A DNA stretch of 64,000 nucleotides from Oryzomonas sagensis (GTDB taxonomy: Bacteria; Desulfobacterota; Desulfuromonadia; Geobacterales; Pseudopelobacteraceae): contig NZ_VZRA01000001.1 in assembly GCF_008802355.1 (NCBI RefSeq), forward strand, positions 256,980 through 320,979. The letters are read 5' to 3'. Positions 52,979-62,742 of the stretch are shown here, piece after piece (within the stretch, counting starts at the first letter, position 1; the number at the start of each line of letters is the position of its first letter). Made by a program: the position numbers and the translations under genes. Below the pieces are notes generated by a model, which had not been told where the DNA came from, searched no databases, and saw nothing but the letters and a program-made list of their open reading frames with translations.

Positions 52979-54103
52979 ATGTTCAAAAAACTCGACGAAT
53001 ATGATCTGGTGATCATGCTGATGGCCATTGCCCTGACCTGCTTCGGGGTGGTGATGGTCTATTCGGCGTCGTCGGTCATGGCCGCGAAACGTTTTCACGA
53101 TGGCTTTTTCTTCCTCAAGCGCCAGGGTCTGTTCGCCCTGTTGGGCTTTGGCATCATGCTATCGGTGATGCGGGTCGATTACCATACCTGGAAACGGGTA
53201 GCCGTACCGGGGCTGCTGCTCTGCCTGGTGTTGCTCGGCCTGGTCCTGATACCGGGCATCGGCGGCAAGGCCGGCGGCTCGTCCCGCTGGATCAAGCTGC
53301 CCGGTTTCAACCTGCAGCCGTCGGAAATGGCCAAGCTGGCCCTGATCATGTACATGGCCTATTCCCTGGACAAAAAGCAGGACAAGGTCAAATCCCTGAC
53401 CGCCGGCTTCATCCCCTACATGATCGTGCTCATGTTCCTGATCAGCCTGCTGGTGCTCCAACCGGACCTGGGGGGGGCGCTGACCCTGGCGTTCGTGGCC
53501 ATGGTGATGCTCTTCGCGGCCGGCACGCGGCTGGTGTACATCTTCTCCATGCTGCTGTTGGCCATGCCCTTTCTGATGTACAAATTGAGCAGGGGCTACC
53601 ATAAAGGACGCATGGAGGCGTTCCTCAACCCCTGGAGCGACCCGGAGGGGAAAGGCTTTCAGATCATCCAGTCCTGGCTGGCCCTGGGGACCGGGGGCGT
53701 CTTCGGCCAGGGCCTGGGTGAGGGAAAACAGAAACTCTTCTACCTGCCCGAGGCCCACACCGACTTCATCCTCTCCGTGGTGGGGGAAGAGCTGGGGTTT
53801 CTGGGGGTGGTGGTCATCATCGGCATGTTCTTCCTGCTGGTGCAGCGCGCCATGCGCATTGCCGTGGCCGCGCCCGACACCTTCGGACGCTTTCTGGCCC
53901 TGGGGATCGCCGTGCTGTTCGGCATCGAGGCCACGGTCAACATGGGGGTCGTGACCGGCCTGCTCCCCACCAAGGGGCTGGCGCTCCCCTTTATCAGCTA
54001 TGGCGGCAGTTCGCTCCTGATCAGCCTGTTCGCCGTAGGCATCCTGCTCAACATCTCCTCGGGGCTGAAGATCGCACCGATCAGTCTGAAGGAGGAAAAA
54101 TGA
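52979..54103 (+). CDS. ftsW: septal peptidoglycan polymerase FtsW (SEDS family)
   Basis: 374 residues, ten transmembrane helices, SEDS glycosyltransferase polymerising lipid II with FtsI. Signatures are FGVVMVYSASSVMAAKRFHD, LPGFNLQPSEMAKLALIMYM, KLFYLPEAHTDFILSVVGEE and LPTKGLALPFISYGGSSLLI. The ATG is 3 bp from the murD stop and its own stop overlaps murG. Confidence 0.97.
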   Translation: MFKKLDEYDLVIMLMAIALTCFGVVMVYSASSVMAAKRFHDGFFFLKRQGLFALLGFGIMLSVMRVDYHTWKRVAVPGLLLCLVLLGLVLIPGIGGKAGGSSRWIKLPGFNLQPSEMAKLALIMYMAYSLDKKQDKVKSLTAGFIPYMIVLMFLISLLVLQPDLGGALTLAFVAMVMLFAAGTRLVYIFSMLLLAMPFLMYKLSRGYHKGRMEAFLNPWSDPEGKGFQIIQSWLALGTGGVFGQGLGEGKQKLFYLPEAHTDFILSVVGEELGFLGVVVIIGMFFLLVQRAMRIAVAAPDTFGRFLALGIAVLFGIEATVNMGVVTGLLPTKGLALPFISYGGSSLLISLFAVGILLNISSGLKIAPISLKEEK

Positions 54104-55215
54104 GACTGCTGATTGCCGGCGGCGGCACCGGCGGCCATCTCTTTCCCGGCATCGCCGTGGCCGAGGAGTTTCTCTCCCGCGACCCGGCCAACGAGGTACT
54201 GTTCGTCGGCACCGAACGGGGCATCGAAGCCCGCGCCGTCCCGGCGGCAGGCTACCGGCTCGAGCTGATCTCGGCGGCCGGCATCCGCGGCAAGGGGGGG
54301 CTGAGCCAGATCAGGGGGGCGGCCATGATGTTCTACGGGTACGCCCAATCCCGCAAGATCCTGAAAGAATGGCGCCCCGACATGGTGATGGGCGTGGGAG
54401 GCTACGCCTCGCTCCCCATGGTACTGGCGGCCCGCGGCATGCGGCTCCCCTGTTTCATCCACGAGCAGAACGCCATCCCGGGCCTCACCAACCGCCTGCT
54501 GGCGAAATTCGTCGACCGGGTGTTCATCACCCTGGACGAGTCGTCCCGTTTTTTCCCCAAGGGAAAGACGCTCTTGACCGGCAACCCGCTGCGGCGGCAG
54601 ATCCTGGAGATGGTGGCGGGACAGACGCCCCCCTCCATTGCGGAGATTCACCAACAGCAGTACGGAAACGGTGGGGGCGGCCCCTTTCGCCTTTTCATCT
54701 TCGGCGGCAGCCAGGGAGCCCACGCCATCAACATGGCCATGCTGGCGGCGCTGCCCCATCTGGAACGCTACGCCGCCAGACTGGAGATCACCCACCAGAC
54801 CGGCGAGAAAGACGCGGCCCTTGTGGCCGAGGCCTACCGCAACCACGGCTTCAACGCCAGCGTCATGCCGTTCATCCAGGATATGGCTGCGGTCTACCGG
54901 CGGGCCGATCTGGTGATCTGCCGCGCCGGGGCCACCACCATCGCCGAGGTGACGGCCTGCGGCAAGGCCTGCCTGTTCATCCCCTTCCCCTTTGCGGTGG
55001 ATGACCACCAGCGCAGGAATGCCGAGGCGTTCCTCAAGAAGGGGGCTGGTTTCATGCTGCTGGAACGGGAGTTGTCAGGGGAGCGGCTGGCCGGGATCAT
55101 CCACGAACTGGCCGAAAGCCCGGAGACGGTACAACGCACCGGGGCACTGGCCTTCGGTCTGGCCCGGCTGGACGCGGCCCGGATCATCGTGGACGAGATG
55201 ATGAAGACACTATAA
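54100..55215 (+). CDS. murG: UDP-GlcNAc:lipid I N-acetylglucosaminyltransferase
   Basis: 371 residues, a GT-B enzyme making lipid II at the inner face of the membrane. Signatures are LIAGGGTGGHLFPGIAVAEE, FIHEQNAIPGLTNRLLAKFV, FGGSQGAHAIN and LVICRAGATTIAEVTACGKA. Overlaps ftsW by 4 bp. Confidence 0.97.
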   Translation: MRLLIAGGGTGGHLFPGIAVAEEFLSRDPANEVLFVGTERGIEARAVPAAGYRLELISAAGIRGKGGLSQIRGAAMMFYGYAQSRKILKEWRPDMVMGVGGYASLPMVLAARGMRLPCFIHEQNAIPGLTNRLLAKFVDRVFITLDESSRFFPKGKTLLTGNPLRRQILEMVAGQTPPSIAEIHQQQYGNGGGGPFRLFIFGGSQGAHAINMAMLAALPHLERYAARLEITHQTGEKDAALVAEAYRNHGFNASVMPFIQDMAAVYRRADLVICRAGATTIAEVTACGKACLFIPFPFAVDDHQRRNAEAFLKKGAGFMLLERELSGERLAGIIHELAESPETVQRTGALAFGLARLDAARIIVDEMMKTL

Positions 55216-55225
55216 AAAAATATTA

Positions 55226-55318
55226 CATCCGCCACAGAGACACGCAGACACAAAGGGAAGCATTCCGGCAAAAGGCGCTGTTCGGATGGCTGCCATTCTC
55301 TCTGGCTCAATGGCAAAG
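55226..55318. repeat. partial copy of the second repeat family between murG and murC
   Basis: One recognisable end, CATCCGCCACAGAGACACGC, starts 11 bp after the murG stop; the opposite end is degenerate (about 55318). It fills the 114-bp spacer, otherwise empty. Confidence 0.45.
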
Positions 55319-55329
55319 AGGTGTTGACC

Positions 55330-56706
<1,377 letters not shown>

Positions 56707-56707
56707 T

Positions 56708-57598
56708 CTGAATCTGGAGAACATCAGCATACGGGGCCAACTGCTGTACGACGAGCCCATGAGCAGGCATACCTCCCTCAAGGTGGGCGGGGCGGCCGAC
56801 CTGTACGCCGAGCCGGAGGACGCGGACGACCTGCTGACGCTGGTGCGCAGCCTGAAGGAGCGCCAGGCGCCCTGGCTGACCATCGGCCGTGGCTACAACC
56901 TGCTGGTGCGGGACGGCGGCATCCGGGGAGCGGTGATCTCCCTGGCGCGCTTCAACCGCATCAGCGAGGCGGGCGAACGGTTGATCCGGGCCGAAGCCGG
57001 GGTGGAAAACCTGGCGTTGGTACGCTTCGCCCAGGAACGGGGCCTGGGCGGCATCGGCTACATCTCCGGCATCCCCGGCACGGTGGGGGGAGCGGTCAAG
57101 ATGAATGCCGGAGCCTATGGCTCGGGGGTCCTGGAACGGTTGGAATCCCTGACACTCCTCTTGGGGGACACGGTGGCCGAGTACCGCAGGGAGGAGTTGG
57201 ATTACGGCTATCGCCGCCTGACGCTGCCGGTGGGGGCAATCGTGCTGGCCGCCCTGTTCAGACTCGTGGAATACGACCCGCAGCAGACCGAGGAAGAGAT
57301 TCGCAAGGATACGGAATTGCGGCGCTCGAAGCACAACGTGGGCTTTCCCAGTGCCGGGTCGTTTTTCAAGAACCCTTCGGGCCAGGCCGCCTGGCGGCTG
57401 ATCGACCGGGCCAACCTGCGCGGTGTCACGGTGGGCGGGGCCCAGGTGTCGAAGGTACACAGCAATTTTCTGATCAACCGCGGCGGGGCAACGGCGGCCG
57501 ACTTCCTGGGACTGGCCACAAGGGTCAAGGAGGCGGTATTCGCGGCAACCGGCGTGCAGCTTGAGGAAGAGGTCAGGATCGTAGGAGAGGAACCATGA
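56708..57598 (+). CDS. murB: UDP-N-acetylenolpyruvoylglucosamine reductase, with unusual start
   Basis: 296 residues from a CTG at 56708. It reduces enolpyruvyl-UDP-GlcNAc to UDP-MurNAc with FAD and NADPH. Motifs: [59 protein letters not shown] and [12 protein letters not shown] (catalytic Ser). The conserved N-terminus ([15 protein letters not shown]) extends upstream of the first ATG in frame (56759), yet no ATG/GTG/TTG precedes it. GGAGG at 56697-56701 lies 6 bp from the CTG. An ATG at 56703 gives only M-I-stop. Either a CTG start or a one-base deletion. Confidence 0.9.
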   Translation: MNLENISIRGQLLYDEPMSRHTSLKVGGAADLYAEPEDADDLLTLVRSLKERQAPWLTIGRGYNLLVRDGGIRGAVISLARFNRISEAGERLIRAEAGVENLALVRFAQERGLGGIGYISGIPGTVGGAVKMNAGAYGSGVLERLESLTLLLGDTVAEYRREELDYGYRRLTLPVGAIVLAALFRLVEYDPQQTEEEIRKDTELRRSKHNVGFPSAGSFFKNPSGQAAWRLIDRANLRGVTVGGAQVSKVHSNFLINRGGATAADFLGLATRVKEAVFAATGVQLEEEVRIVGEEP

Positions 57599-58518
57599 AA
57601 GACAAAAGAATCGGCGTGCTGATGGGGGGGCTCTCGGCGGAACGGCAGGTGTCCCTGAACAGCGGCGCCGCCGTGCACAAGGCCCTGATTGCCCAAGGGT
57701 ACGATGCCGTGGCCATCGACGTGGGTCGCGACCTGGCGGCGGTGCTTGAACGGGAGGGGGTCCAGGCGGCCTTCATCGCCCTGCACGGACGCTACGGCGA
57801 GGACGGCTGTATCCAAGGGCTTCTGGAGCTGCTGCAGATCCCCTATACCGGTTCCGGGGTTCTGGCCAGCGCCCTGGCCATGCACAAGCTCTTCAGCAAA
57901 CAGACCTTCACGGCAAGCGGTATCCTGACGGCCCCCTTCCGCCATTTCCGCCGGGGCGAGGCGGTACGGCTCCCGGAGCTCCCCTTCGGCCTGCCCCTGG
58001 TGGTCAAACCGGTGCAGGAGGGCTCTTCGGTGGGGATCTCCATCGTCAGGGAGGAACGGCAACTGGTTCCCGCCCTTGAATTGGCCTTCCGCCACGACAG
58101 CGAGATTCTGGTGGAACAGTACATCAAGGGGCAGGAGGTGCAGGTCGGCATCCTGGAGGACCGCCCCGTCGGCGCCATCGAGATCGTGCCCAAGGGCGAA
58201 TTCTACGATTACGAAGCCAAGTATACCGACGGCATGGCCGAGCATATCTTTCCGGCCCGCCTGTCAGGGCCTCTGTACGAAAAGGCGTTGCAAACCGGCC
58301 TGGCGGCCCACCGCTCCCTGGGGTGCAGCGGTTACAGCCGGGTAGACCTGCTCGTCACCGCAGACGGGGAATGTTACGTCCTGGAGGTCAACACCCTGCC
58401 CGGCATGACCGCCCTGTCGCTGTTGCCGGAGATCGCCGCCAAGGGCGCCGGGCTTTCCTTTGAGGCGCTGGTGTCACGCATCATCGACGCGGCAACACTC
58501 TCGATCAAGGCAGACTGA
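57595..58518 (+). CDS. ddl: D-alanine-D-alanine ligase
   Basis: 307 residues, ATP-grasp enzyme making D-Ala-D-Ala for MurF. Signatures are [60 protein letters not shown] and [20 protein letters not shown] followed by TLPGMTALS. Overlaps murB by 4 bp (ATGA). GAGAGGA lies upstream. Confidence 0.97.
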   Translation: MKDKRIGVLMGGLSAERQVSLNSGAAVHKALIAQGYDAVAIDVGRDLAAVLEREGVQAAFIALHGRYGEDGCIQGLLELLQIPYTGSGVLASALAMHKLFSKQTFTASGILTAPFRHFRRGEAVRLPELPFGLPLVVKPVQEGSSVGISIVREERQLVPALELAFRHDSEILVEQYIKGQEVQVGILEDRPVGAIEIVPKGEFYDYEAKYTDGMAEHIFPARLSGPLYEKALQTGLAAHRSLGCSGYSRVDLLVTADGECYVLEVNTLPGMTALSLLPEIAAKGAGLSFEALVSRIIDAATLSIKAD

Positions 58519-58520
58519 AG

Positions 58521-59345
58521 ATGCGCGATTTCGCAGCCTCGCCATACCACCGTAAAAAGGTGGCCGTCAACAAGGTCAAGATTCAGCGCCAACCGCTGGA
58601 CCTGAAGAAATACCTGCGCCCGTTGGGCAAGGTTACCCTTGGCCTGAGCGGCGCGATGTTGCTCTGCGCACTGTTCTTCGGCATCTACCGGGCCGTTTCC
58701 TCCGCAACCTTCTTCCGCCTCAAGAATGTGGAGGTTTCCAATTCCAAGCGCCTGACCCGGGAGGAGATCCTGGCCATCGCCGGTGCCGAACCGGGCGGGG
58801 ACCTGCTGCGCATGAATCTTAAGCTCATGGGCGAGCACCTCATGCGGAATCCCTGGATCGAGTCGGTCCGTATCCGGCGCTACCTCCCGGACGGCCTTTC
58901 CATCGCCGTCACCGAACGCGAACCGCTCGCCGTGGTCAACATGGGCTTCATCTACTACCTGGATACCAAGGGCAACGTCTTCAAGGTACTCAACCAGGGG
59001 GACCGCCTGGATTACCCGGTCATCACCGGCTTCAGCGAAGAGGACCTGAACACCGACCCGGCCGGGACCCGGGAAGCCCTCAAAGCGACCTGCGACCTGC
59101 TCACGATTTTGCGTGAAAAAGGCGCATTTATCCTTGCAGATGTATCGGAGATTCATTACGATAAGGGCTACGGATTCACGATGTTTACCTCTTCCGGCGC
59201 ACTGCCGGTGAAGATCGGCTCCGGCGATTTCGCCGCCAAGGTGGATCGGTTTGCCCGCATCTACCGGGAACTCATGGCCCAGCGAGCCACGCTGCATTAC
59301 ATCGATCTCGATTACAACGACAAGATCGTGGTAAAAAAAGGTTAA
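58521..59345 (+). CDS. ftsQ: cell division protein FtsQ
   Basis: 274 residues, bitopic membrane protein of the FtsQLB complex. A basic cytoplasmic tail (residues 1-42), a transmembrane helix (about 43-66), the POTRA domain (FFRLKNVEVSNSKRLTREEI) and the beta domain (VTEREPLAVVNMGFIYYLDT) follow. Position between ddl and ftsA is classical. It starts 2 bp from the ddl stop. Confidence 0.93.
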   Translation: MRDFAASPYHRKKVAVNKVKIQRQPLDLKKYLRPLGKVTLGLSGAMLLCALFFGIYRAVSSATFFRLKNVEVSNSKRLTREEILAIAGAEPGGDLLRMNLKLMGEHLMRNPWIESVRIRRYLPDGLSIAVTEREPLAVVNMGFIYYLDTKGNVFKVLNQGDRLDYPVITGFSEEDLNTDPAGTREALKATCDLLTILREKGAFILADVSEIHYDKGYGFTMFTSSGALPVKIGSGDFAAKVDRFARIYRELMAQRATLHYIDLDYNDKIVVKKG

Positions 59346-59378
59346 TAATTACTATTTTCATATGAGGCAGGGGGGCGC

Positions 59379-60617
59379 ATGTCAGCAACCAAAAGAGATA
59401 ATCTGATTGTCGGTCTCGATATCGGCACCACCAAAATCTGTGCCATTGTGGGCAATGTCACGGAGGACGGCATCGACATCGTCGGCATCGGCACCAGCCC
59501 GTCCAGCGGTTTGCGCAAAGGGGTGGTGATCAACATCGAGAGCACGGTTGCCTCCATCCGCAAGGCCATCGACGAGGCCGAGCTGATGGCCGGCTGCGAG
59601 ATCAAGTCGGTGTATGCCGGCATCGCCGGCGGTCACATCAAAGGGATCAACTCCCAGGGGGTGATCGCCATCAAGAATCGCGAGGTGGCCCAGGAAGACG
59701 TGCGCCGGGTGATCGACGCCGCCAAGGCCATCGCCATCCCCATGGACCGCGAGGTGATCCACATCCTGCCGCAGGAATTCATCATCGACGAACAGGACGG
59801 CATCCGCGAACCGCTCGGCATGAGCGGCGTTCGCCTGGAGGCCAAGGTGCACATCGTCACCGGCGCCGTGGCCAGCGCCCAGAACATCGTCAAATCCTGC
59901 AACCGGGCCGGCCTGGACGTGGCCGATATCGTGCTGGAGCAGCTGGCCTCCTCCGAGGCCGTTCTGTCGGCCGACGAGAAGGAACTGGGTGTCTGCCTCG
60001 TGGATATCGGCGGCGGCACCACCGACATCGCCATCTTTGCCGAAGGGGCCATCAAATACACGTCGGTCCTCTCCCTGGGGGGCAACCACCTGACCAACGA
60101 CATCGCCGTCGGCCTGCGCACCCCCATGGCCGAGGCGGAAAAGATCAAACAGAAGTACGGCTGCTGTCTTTCTGCGTTGGTGGGCAAGGACGACAAGATC
60201 GAGGTGCCCAGCGTCGGCGGCCGCAAGCCGCGGGAGCTGTCCCGCAACGTGTTGTGCGAGATCCTGGGCCCCCGCGTGGAGGAGATGTTCACCCTGGTGA
60301 ACCGCGAGATCATCAAGTCCGGCCTGGAGGATTCCATCGCCTCGGGCGTGGTCATCACCGGCGGTTCCAGCATCCTGGAGGGAATGCCCGAACTGGCCGA
60401 GCAGATCTTCAACCTGCCGGTGCGCCGCGGCCTGCCCCAACGGATCGGCGGCCTGGTTGACGTGGTCAACTCCCCGGTCTATGCAACCGGTGTCGGCCTC
60501 ATCGTCTACGGCAGCCGCAACTTCGGCGCCCGGGAATTCCCCACCAGCAAGTCGGAGGACAGCATCTTCAGCAATGCCGTGCGGCGGATGAAGACATGGT
60601 TCAGGGAGTTTTTCTGA
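59379..60617 (+). CDS. ftsA: cell division protein FtsA
   Basis: 412 residues, actin-like protein tethering FtsZ to the membrane. Signatures are [40 protein letters not shown] and SGVVITGGSSILEGMPELAE. The C-terminal amphipathic membrane-targeting helix is NAVRRMKTWFREFF. GCAGGGGGGC precedes ATG 59379. Confidence 0.97.
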   Translation: MSATKRDNLIVGLDIGTTKICAIVGNVTEDGIDIVGIGTSPSSGLRKGVVINIESTVASIRKAIDEAELMAGCEIKSVYAGIAGGHIKGINSQGVIAIKNREVAQEDVRRVIDAAKAIAIPMDREVIHILPQEFIIDEQDGIREPLGMSGVRLEAKVHIVTGAVASAQNIVKSCNRAGLDVADIVLEQLASSEAVLSADEKELGVCLVDIGGGTTDIAIFAEGAIKYTSVLSLGGNHLTNDIAVGLRTPMAEAEKIKQKYGCCLSALVGKDDKIEVPSVGGRKPRELSRNVLCEILGPRVEEMFTLVNREIIKSGLEDSIASGVVITGGSSILEGMPELAEQIFNLPVRRGLPQRIGGLVDVVNSPVYATGVGLIVYGSRNFGAREFPTSKSEDSIFSNAVRRMKTWFREFF

Positions 60618-60926
60618 GACGCTGCCGTTAACGCGGAAAACCAGAATCGCCTTGTTGACCGAGGGGTTACGATGGCCGTTCGTCAACCACCACAGACCGC
60701 AGCTTCCGAGTGCCTCCACTCTCGTCTCCGTCCGATCCCGCGACGCCCTCCGAGATCTGCCCGGCGTGGGCAGCCATCCCTTTCAGAATCCGATAAACCG
60801 AATTTGATGACGGCGCATTTTTACGAAGATTTTAATGATTTTTCCTTTGATTCTTGCGGCAATTGCGGTTACATTTCAGTGTCAACGGGATAAGAAGTAT
60901 CTGCCATTTATTAAGGGGGAACCACA
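60618..60926. other. ftsA-ftsZ intergenic region (309 bp)
   Basis: No gene is credible here; a 73-codon plus-strand frame is low-complexity and lacks a ribosome site. An AT-rich stretch at 60805-60905 probably holds a separate ftsZ promoter. TTGATT (60848-60853) with TTACAT (60870-60875), 16 bp apart, is a weak candidate. Confidence 0.4.
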
Positions 60927-62096
60927 ATGTTCGAATTTGATGAAACGATTGAACAAAGTGCCATTATCAAAGTGATTGGCGTGGGCGGCGGCGGCGGCAA
61001 TGCCGTCAACACGATGATCGCCAATAACATACATAAAGTCGATTTTATCGTTGCCAATACCGACGCCCAGGCGTTGCGCCACTCCAAGGCGCCGGTCAAG
61101 CTGCAGCTGGGCGGGCAGCTGACCAAGGGGCTCGGGGCCGGCGCCAATCCCAACATCGGTCGGGATGCGGCCCTTGAAGACCGGGAAAATATGACAGAAA
61201 TGCTCAAGGGCGCCGACATGATCTTCATCGCCGCCGGCATGGGCGGCGGCACCGGCACCGGCGCAGCACCGGTCATTGCCGAGGCGGCCAAGGAAGCCGG
61301 GGCGCTGACCGTCGGCATCGTCACCAAGCCGTTCTCCCGCGAGGGCAAACAGCGCATGGCGAAGGCCGAAGAGGGCATCCGCGAGTTGAAAAAGCATGTG
61401 GACTCCCTGATCATCATCCCCAATGACCGCCTGCTCAATATCGCCCCCCGCTCGCTGGGCATCCTGGACGCCTTCAAACCGTCCGACGACGTCCTGCGCC
61501 AGGCCGTGCAGGGCATTTCAGACCTGATCACCACCTCCGGCTTCATCAACGTCGACTTTGCCGACGTCAAGTCCATCATGAGCGAACGCGGCATGGCCAT
61601 GATGGGCATCGGTATCGCCAAAGGCGAAAACCGCGCCGTGGAAGCGGCCAAATGCGCCATCTCAAGCCCGCTCTTGGAAGATATCGACGTTTCCGGCGCC
61701 AAGGGCGTACTGGTCAACATCACCGGCTCATCCGCCATGACCATGGACGACTTCGACGCGGTCAACAAGACCGTCCACGAGAAGGTCCACGAAGACGCCA
61801 ATATCATCATCGGCGTCGTCATCGACGAGAGCCTTGAGGATGAGATCAAGGTCACCGCCATCGTCACCGGTTTCGGCGACCGCTTCGACATGGAACGGGG
61901 CCGCGAATTGCGCCAAAATGTCACCCCGTTGGGTGAGAAAAGCACGGTCAACAAGAAGTGGCTGGACATCCCCACCCATATCCGCGACCGTCAGCAGACG
62001 GAGAACGCCACCCGCATCAGGCCGGCCGTTTCCTTTATCGAGGACGACGAGGACCAGTACGACATCCCGACCTTCCTGCGGAAATCGGTGGACTAG
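60927..62096 (+). CDS. ftsZ: cell division protein FtsZ
   Basis: 389 residues, tubulin-like GTPase forming the Z ring. The GTP loop GGGTGTG is at 106-112 ([20 protein letters not shown]), with [20 protein letters not shown] at the N-terminus. The C-terminal peptide [11 protein letters not shown], which binds FtsA and other partners, is intact. AAGGGGG precedes ATG 60927. It is followed by two terminators. Confidence 0.98.
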   Translation: MFEFDETIEQSAIIKVIGVGGGGGNAVNTMIANNIHKVDFIVANTDAQALRHSKAPVKLQLGGQLTKGLGAGANPNIGRDAALEDRENMTEMLKGADMIFIAAGMGGGTGTGAAPVIAEAAKEAGALTVGIVTKPFSREGKQRMAKAEEGIRELKKHVDSLIIIPNDRLLNIAPRSLGILDAFKPSDDVLRQAVQGISDLITTSGFINVDFADVKSIMSERGMAMMGIGIAKGENRAVEAAKCAISSPLLEDIDVSGAKGVLVNITGSSAMTMDDFDAVNKTVHEKVHEDANIIIGVVIDESLEDEIKVTAIVTGFGDRFDMERGRELRQNVTPLGEKSTVNKKWLDIPTHIRDRQQTENATRIRPAVSFIEDDEDQYDIPTFLRKSVD

Positions 62097-62112
62097 ACAG
62101 CGCACCAACAAC

Positions 62113-62142
62113 GAGGGGAGGCAGCGATGCCTCCCCTCTTTC
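62113..62142 (+). terminator. intrinsic terminator 1 after ftsZ
   Basis: Perfect 10-bp stem GAGGGGAGGC/GCCTCCCCTC with loop AGCGAT, followed by TTTCT. Confidence 0.85.
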
Positions 62143-62144
62143 TG

Positions 62145-62174
62145 CCCGGCTTCTTCTGAAGAACCGGGTTTTTT
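62145..62174 (+). terminator. intrinsic terminator 2 after ftsZ
   Basis: Stem CCCGG plus TTCTT with AAGAA plus CCGGG around a bulged C, loop CTG, then TTTTTT. It lies 3 bp after the first, giving a tandem stop. Confidence 0.85.
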
Positions 62175-62225
62175 GTACCCCAAAATCCTGCATTACAACG
62201 TCCCACGGCACGAAGGTTGACGCAC

Positions 62226-62534
62226 ATGGATTGGATCGAAACCGCACACGGCAGAAAGATGATTCCCGTTGCCACAGGTATTGTTGCCGTGGCGCTGCTG
62301 GCGGGCACGGCCTGCGCCGCCCCCGAAGTCATCCCCATGAAAAACGGGGTCACATTCAGGCACAAGGCCCACATGCTCGCCACCCACACCTGTAGGCCCT
62401 GTCACGAAGCTGGGCCGGGCAAGATCGAGGGTTTCGGCAAGGAGTGGGCGCACAAGAACTGCAAGGGGTGCCACGGGGAGCGGAATGCGGGGCCGTATCA
62501 CTGCGCCGGCTGCCATGCGAAGGTGTATGATTAG
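62226..62534 (+). CDS. exported triheme c-type cytochrome
   Basis: 102 residues from ATG 62226 (GAAGG upstream). The signal peptide (hydrophobic core IPVATGIVAVALLAGTACAA) is followed by three heme motifs CRPCH, CKGCH and CAGCH, with distal histidines in FRHKAHMLATHT and EWAHKN. It belongs to the short c7/c3-type triheme cytochromes of the Geobacter periplasm, used in extracellular electron transfer. It stands alone after the ftsZ terminators. Confidence 0.92.
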   Translation: MDWIETAHGRKMIPVATGIVAVALLAGTACAAPEVIPMKNGVTFRHKAHMLATHTCRPCHEAGPGKIEGFGKEWAHKNCKGCHGERNAGPYHCAGCHAKVYD

Positions 62535-62562
62535 CGGGACGCTGAAAGAAAGATAACCGGCT

Positions 62563-62742
62563 TTAAGTGTTATACTCCGGGCAGTACATCATCACCAGCC
62601 TGGCCCGGTTCTCGAGGCAGAGGGGGCACAGTTCTCCGGCATCCTGCCACACCTCGCCAGCCAGCCATTCCCCGGCCTCGGCGTATTCCGAACGCTCACC
62701 AGTCTCATCAAACTCCTGCTTGCAGATGCTGCATCGCTTCAT
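62563..62742 (-). CDS. small zinc-ribbon protein (59 residues)
   Basis: It starts at ATG 62742, overlapping the stop codon of the radical SAM gene (ATGA), with GGAGAGGA upstream. The sequence has two cysteine pairs, MKRCSICKQEFDE and ELCPLCLENRARLVM, spaced like a treble-clef or zinc ribbon, and ends MYCPEYNT. Being under 60 residues, it is easy to miss. Translation coupled to the radical SAM gene suggests a shared function, unknown. Confidence 0.75.
   Translation of the reverse strand: MKRCSICKQEFDETGERSEYAEAGEWLAGEVWQDAGELCPLCLENRARLVMMYCPEYNT

Noticed and set aside
60672-60893. 73-codon frame between ftsA and ftsZ
   Set aside because: Arg/Pro/Ser-rich, no ribosome site, and lies in the probable ftsZ promoter region.
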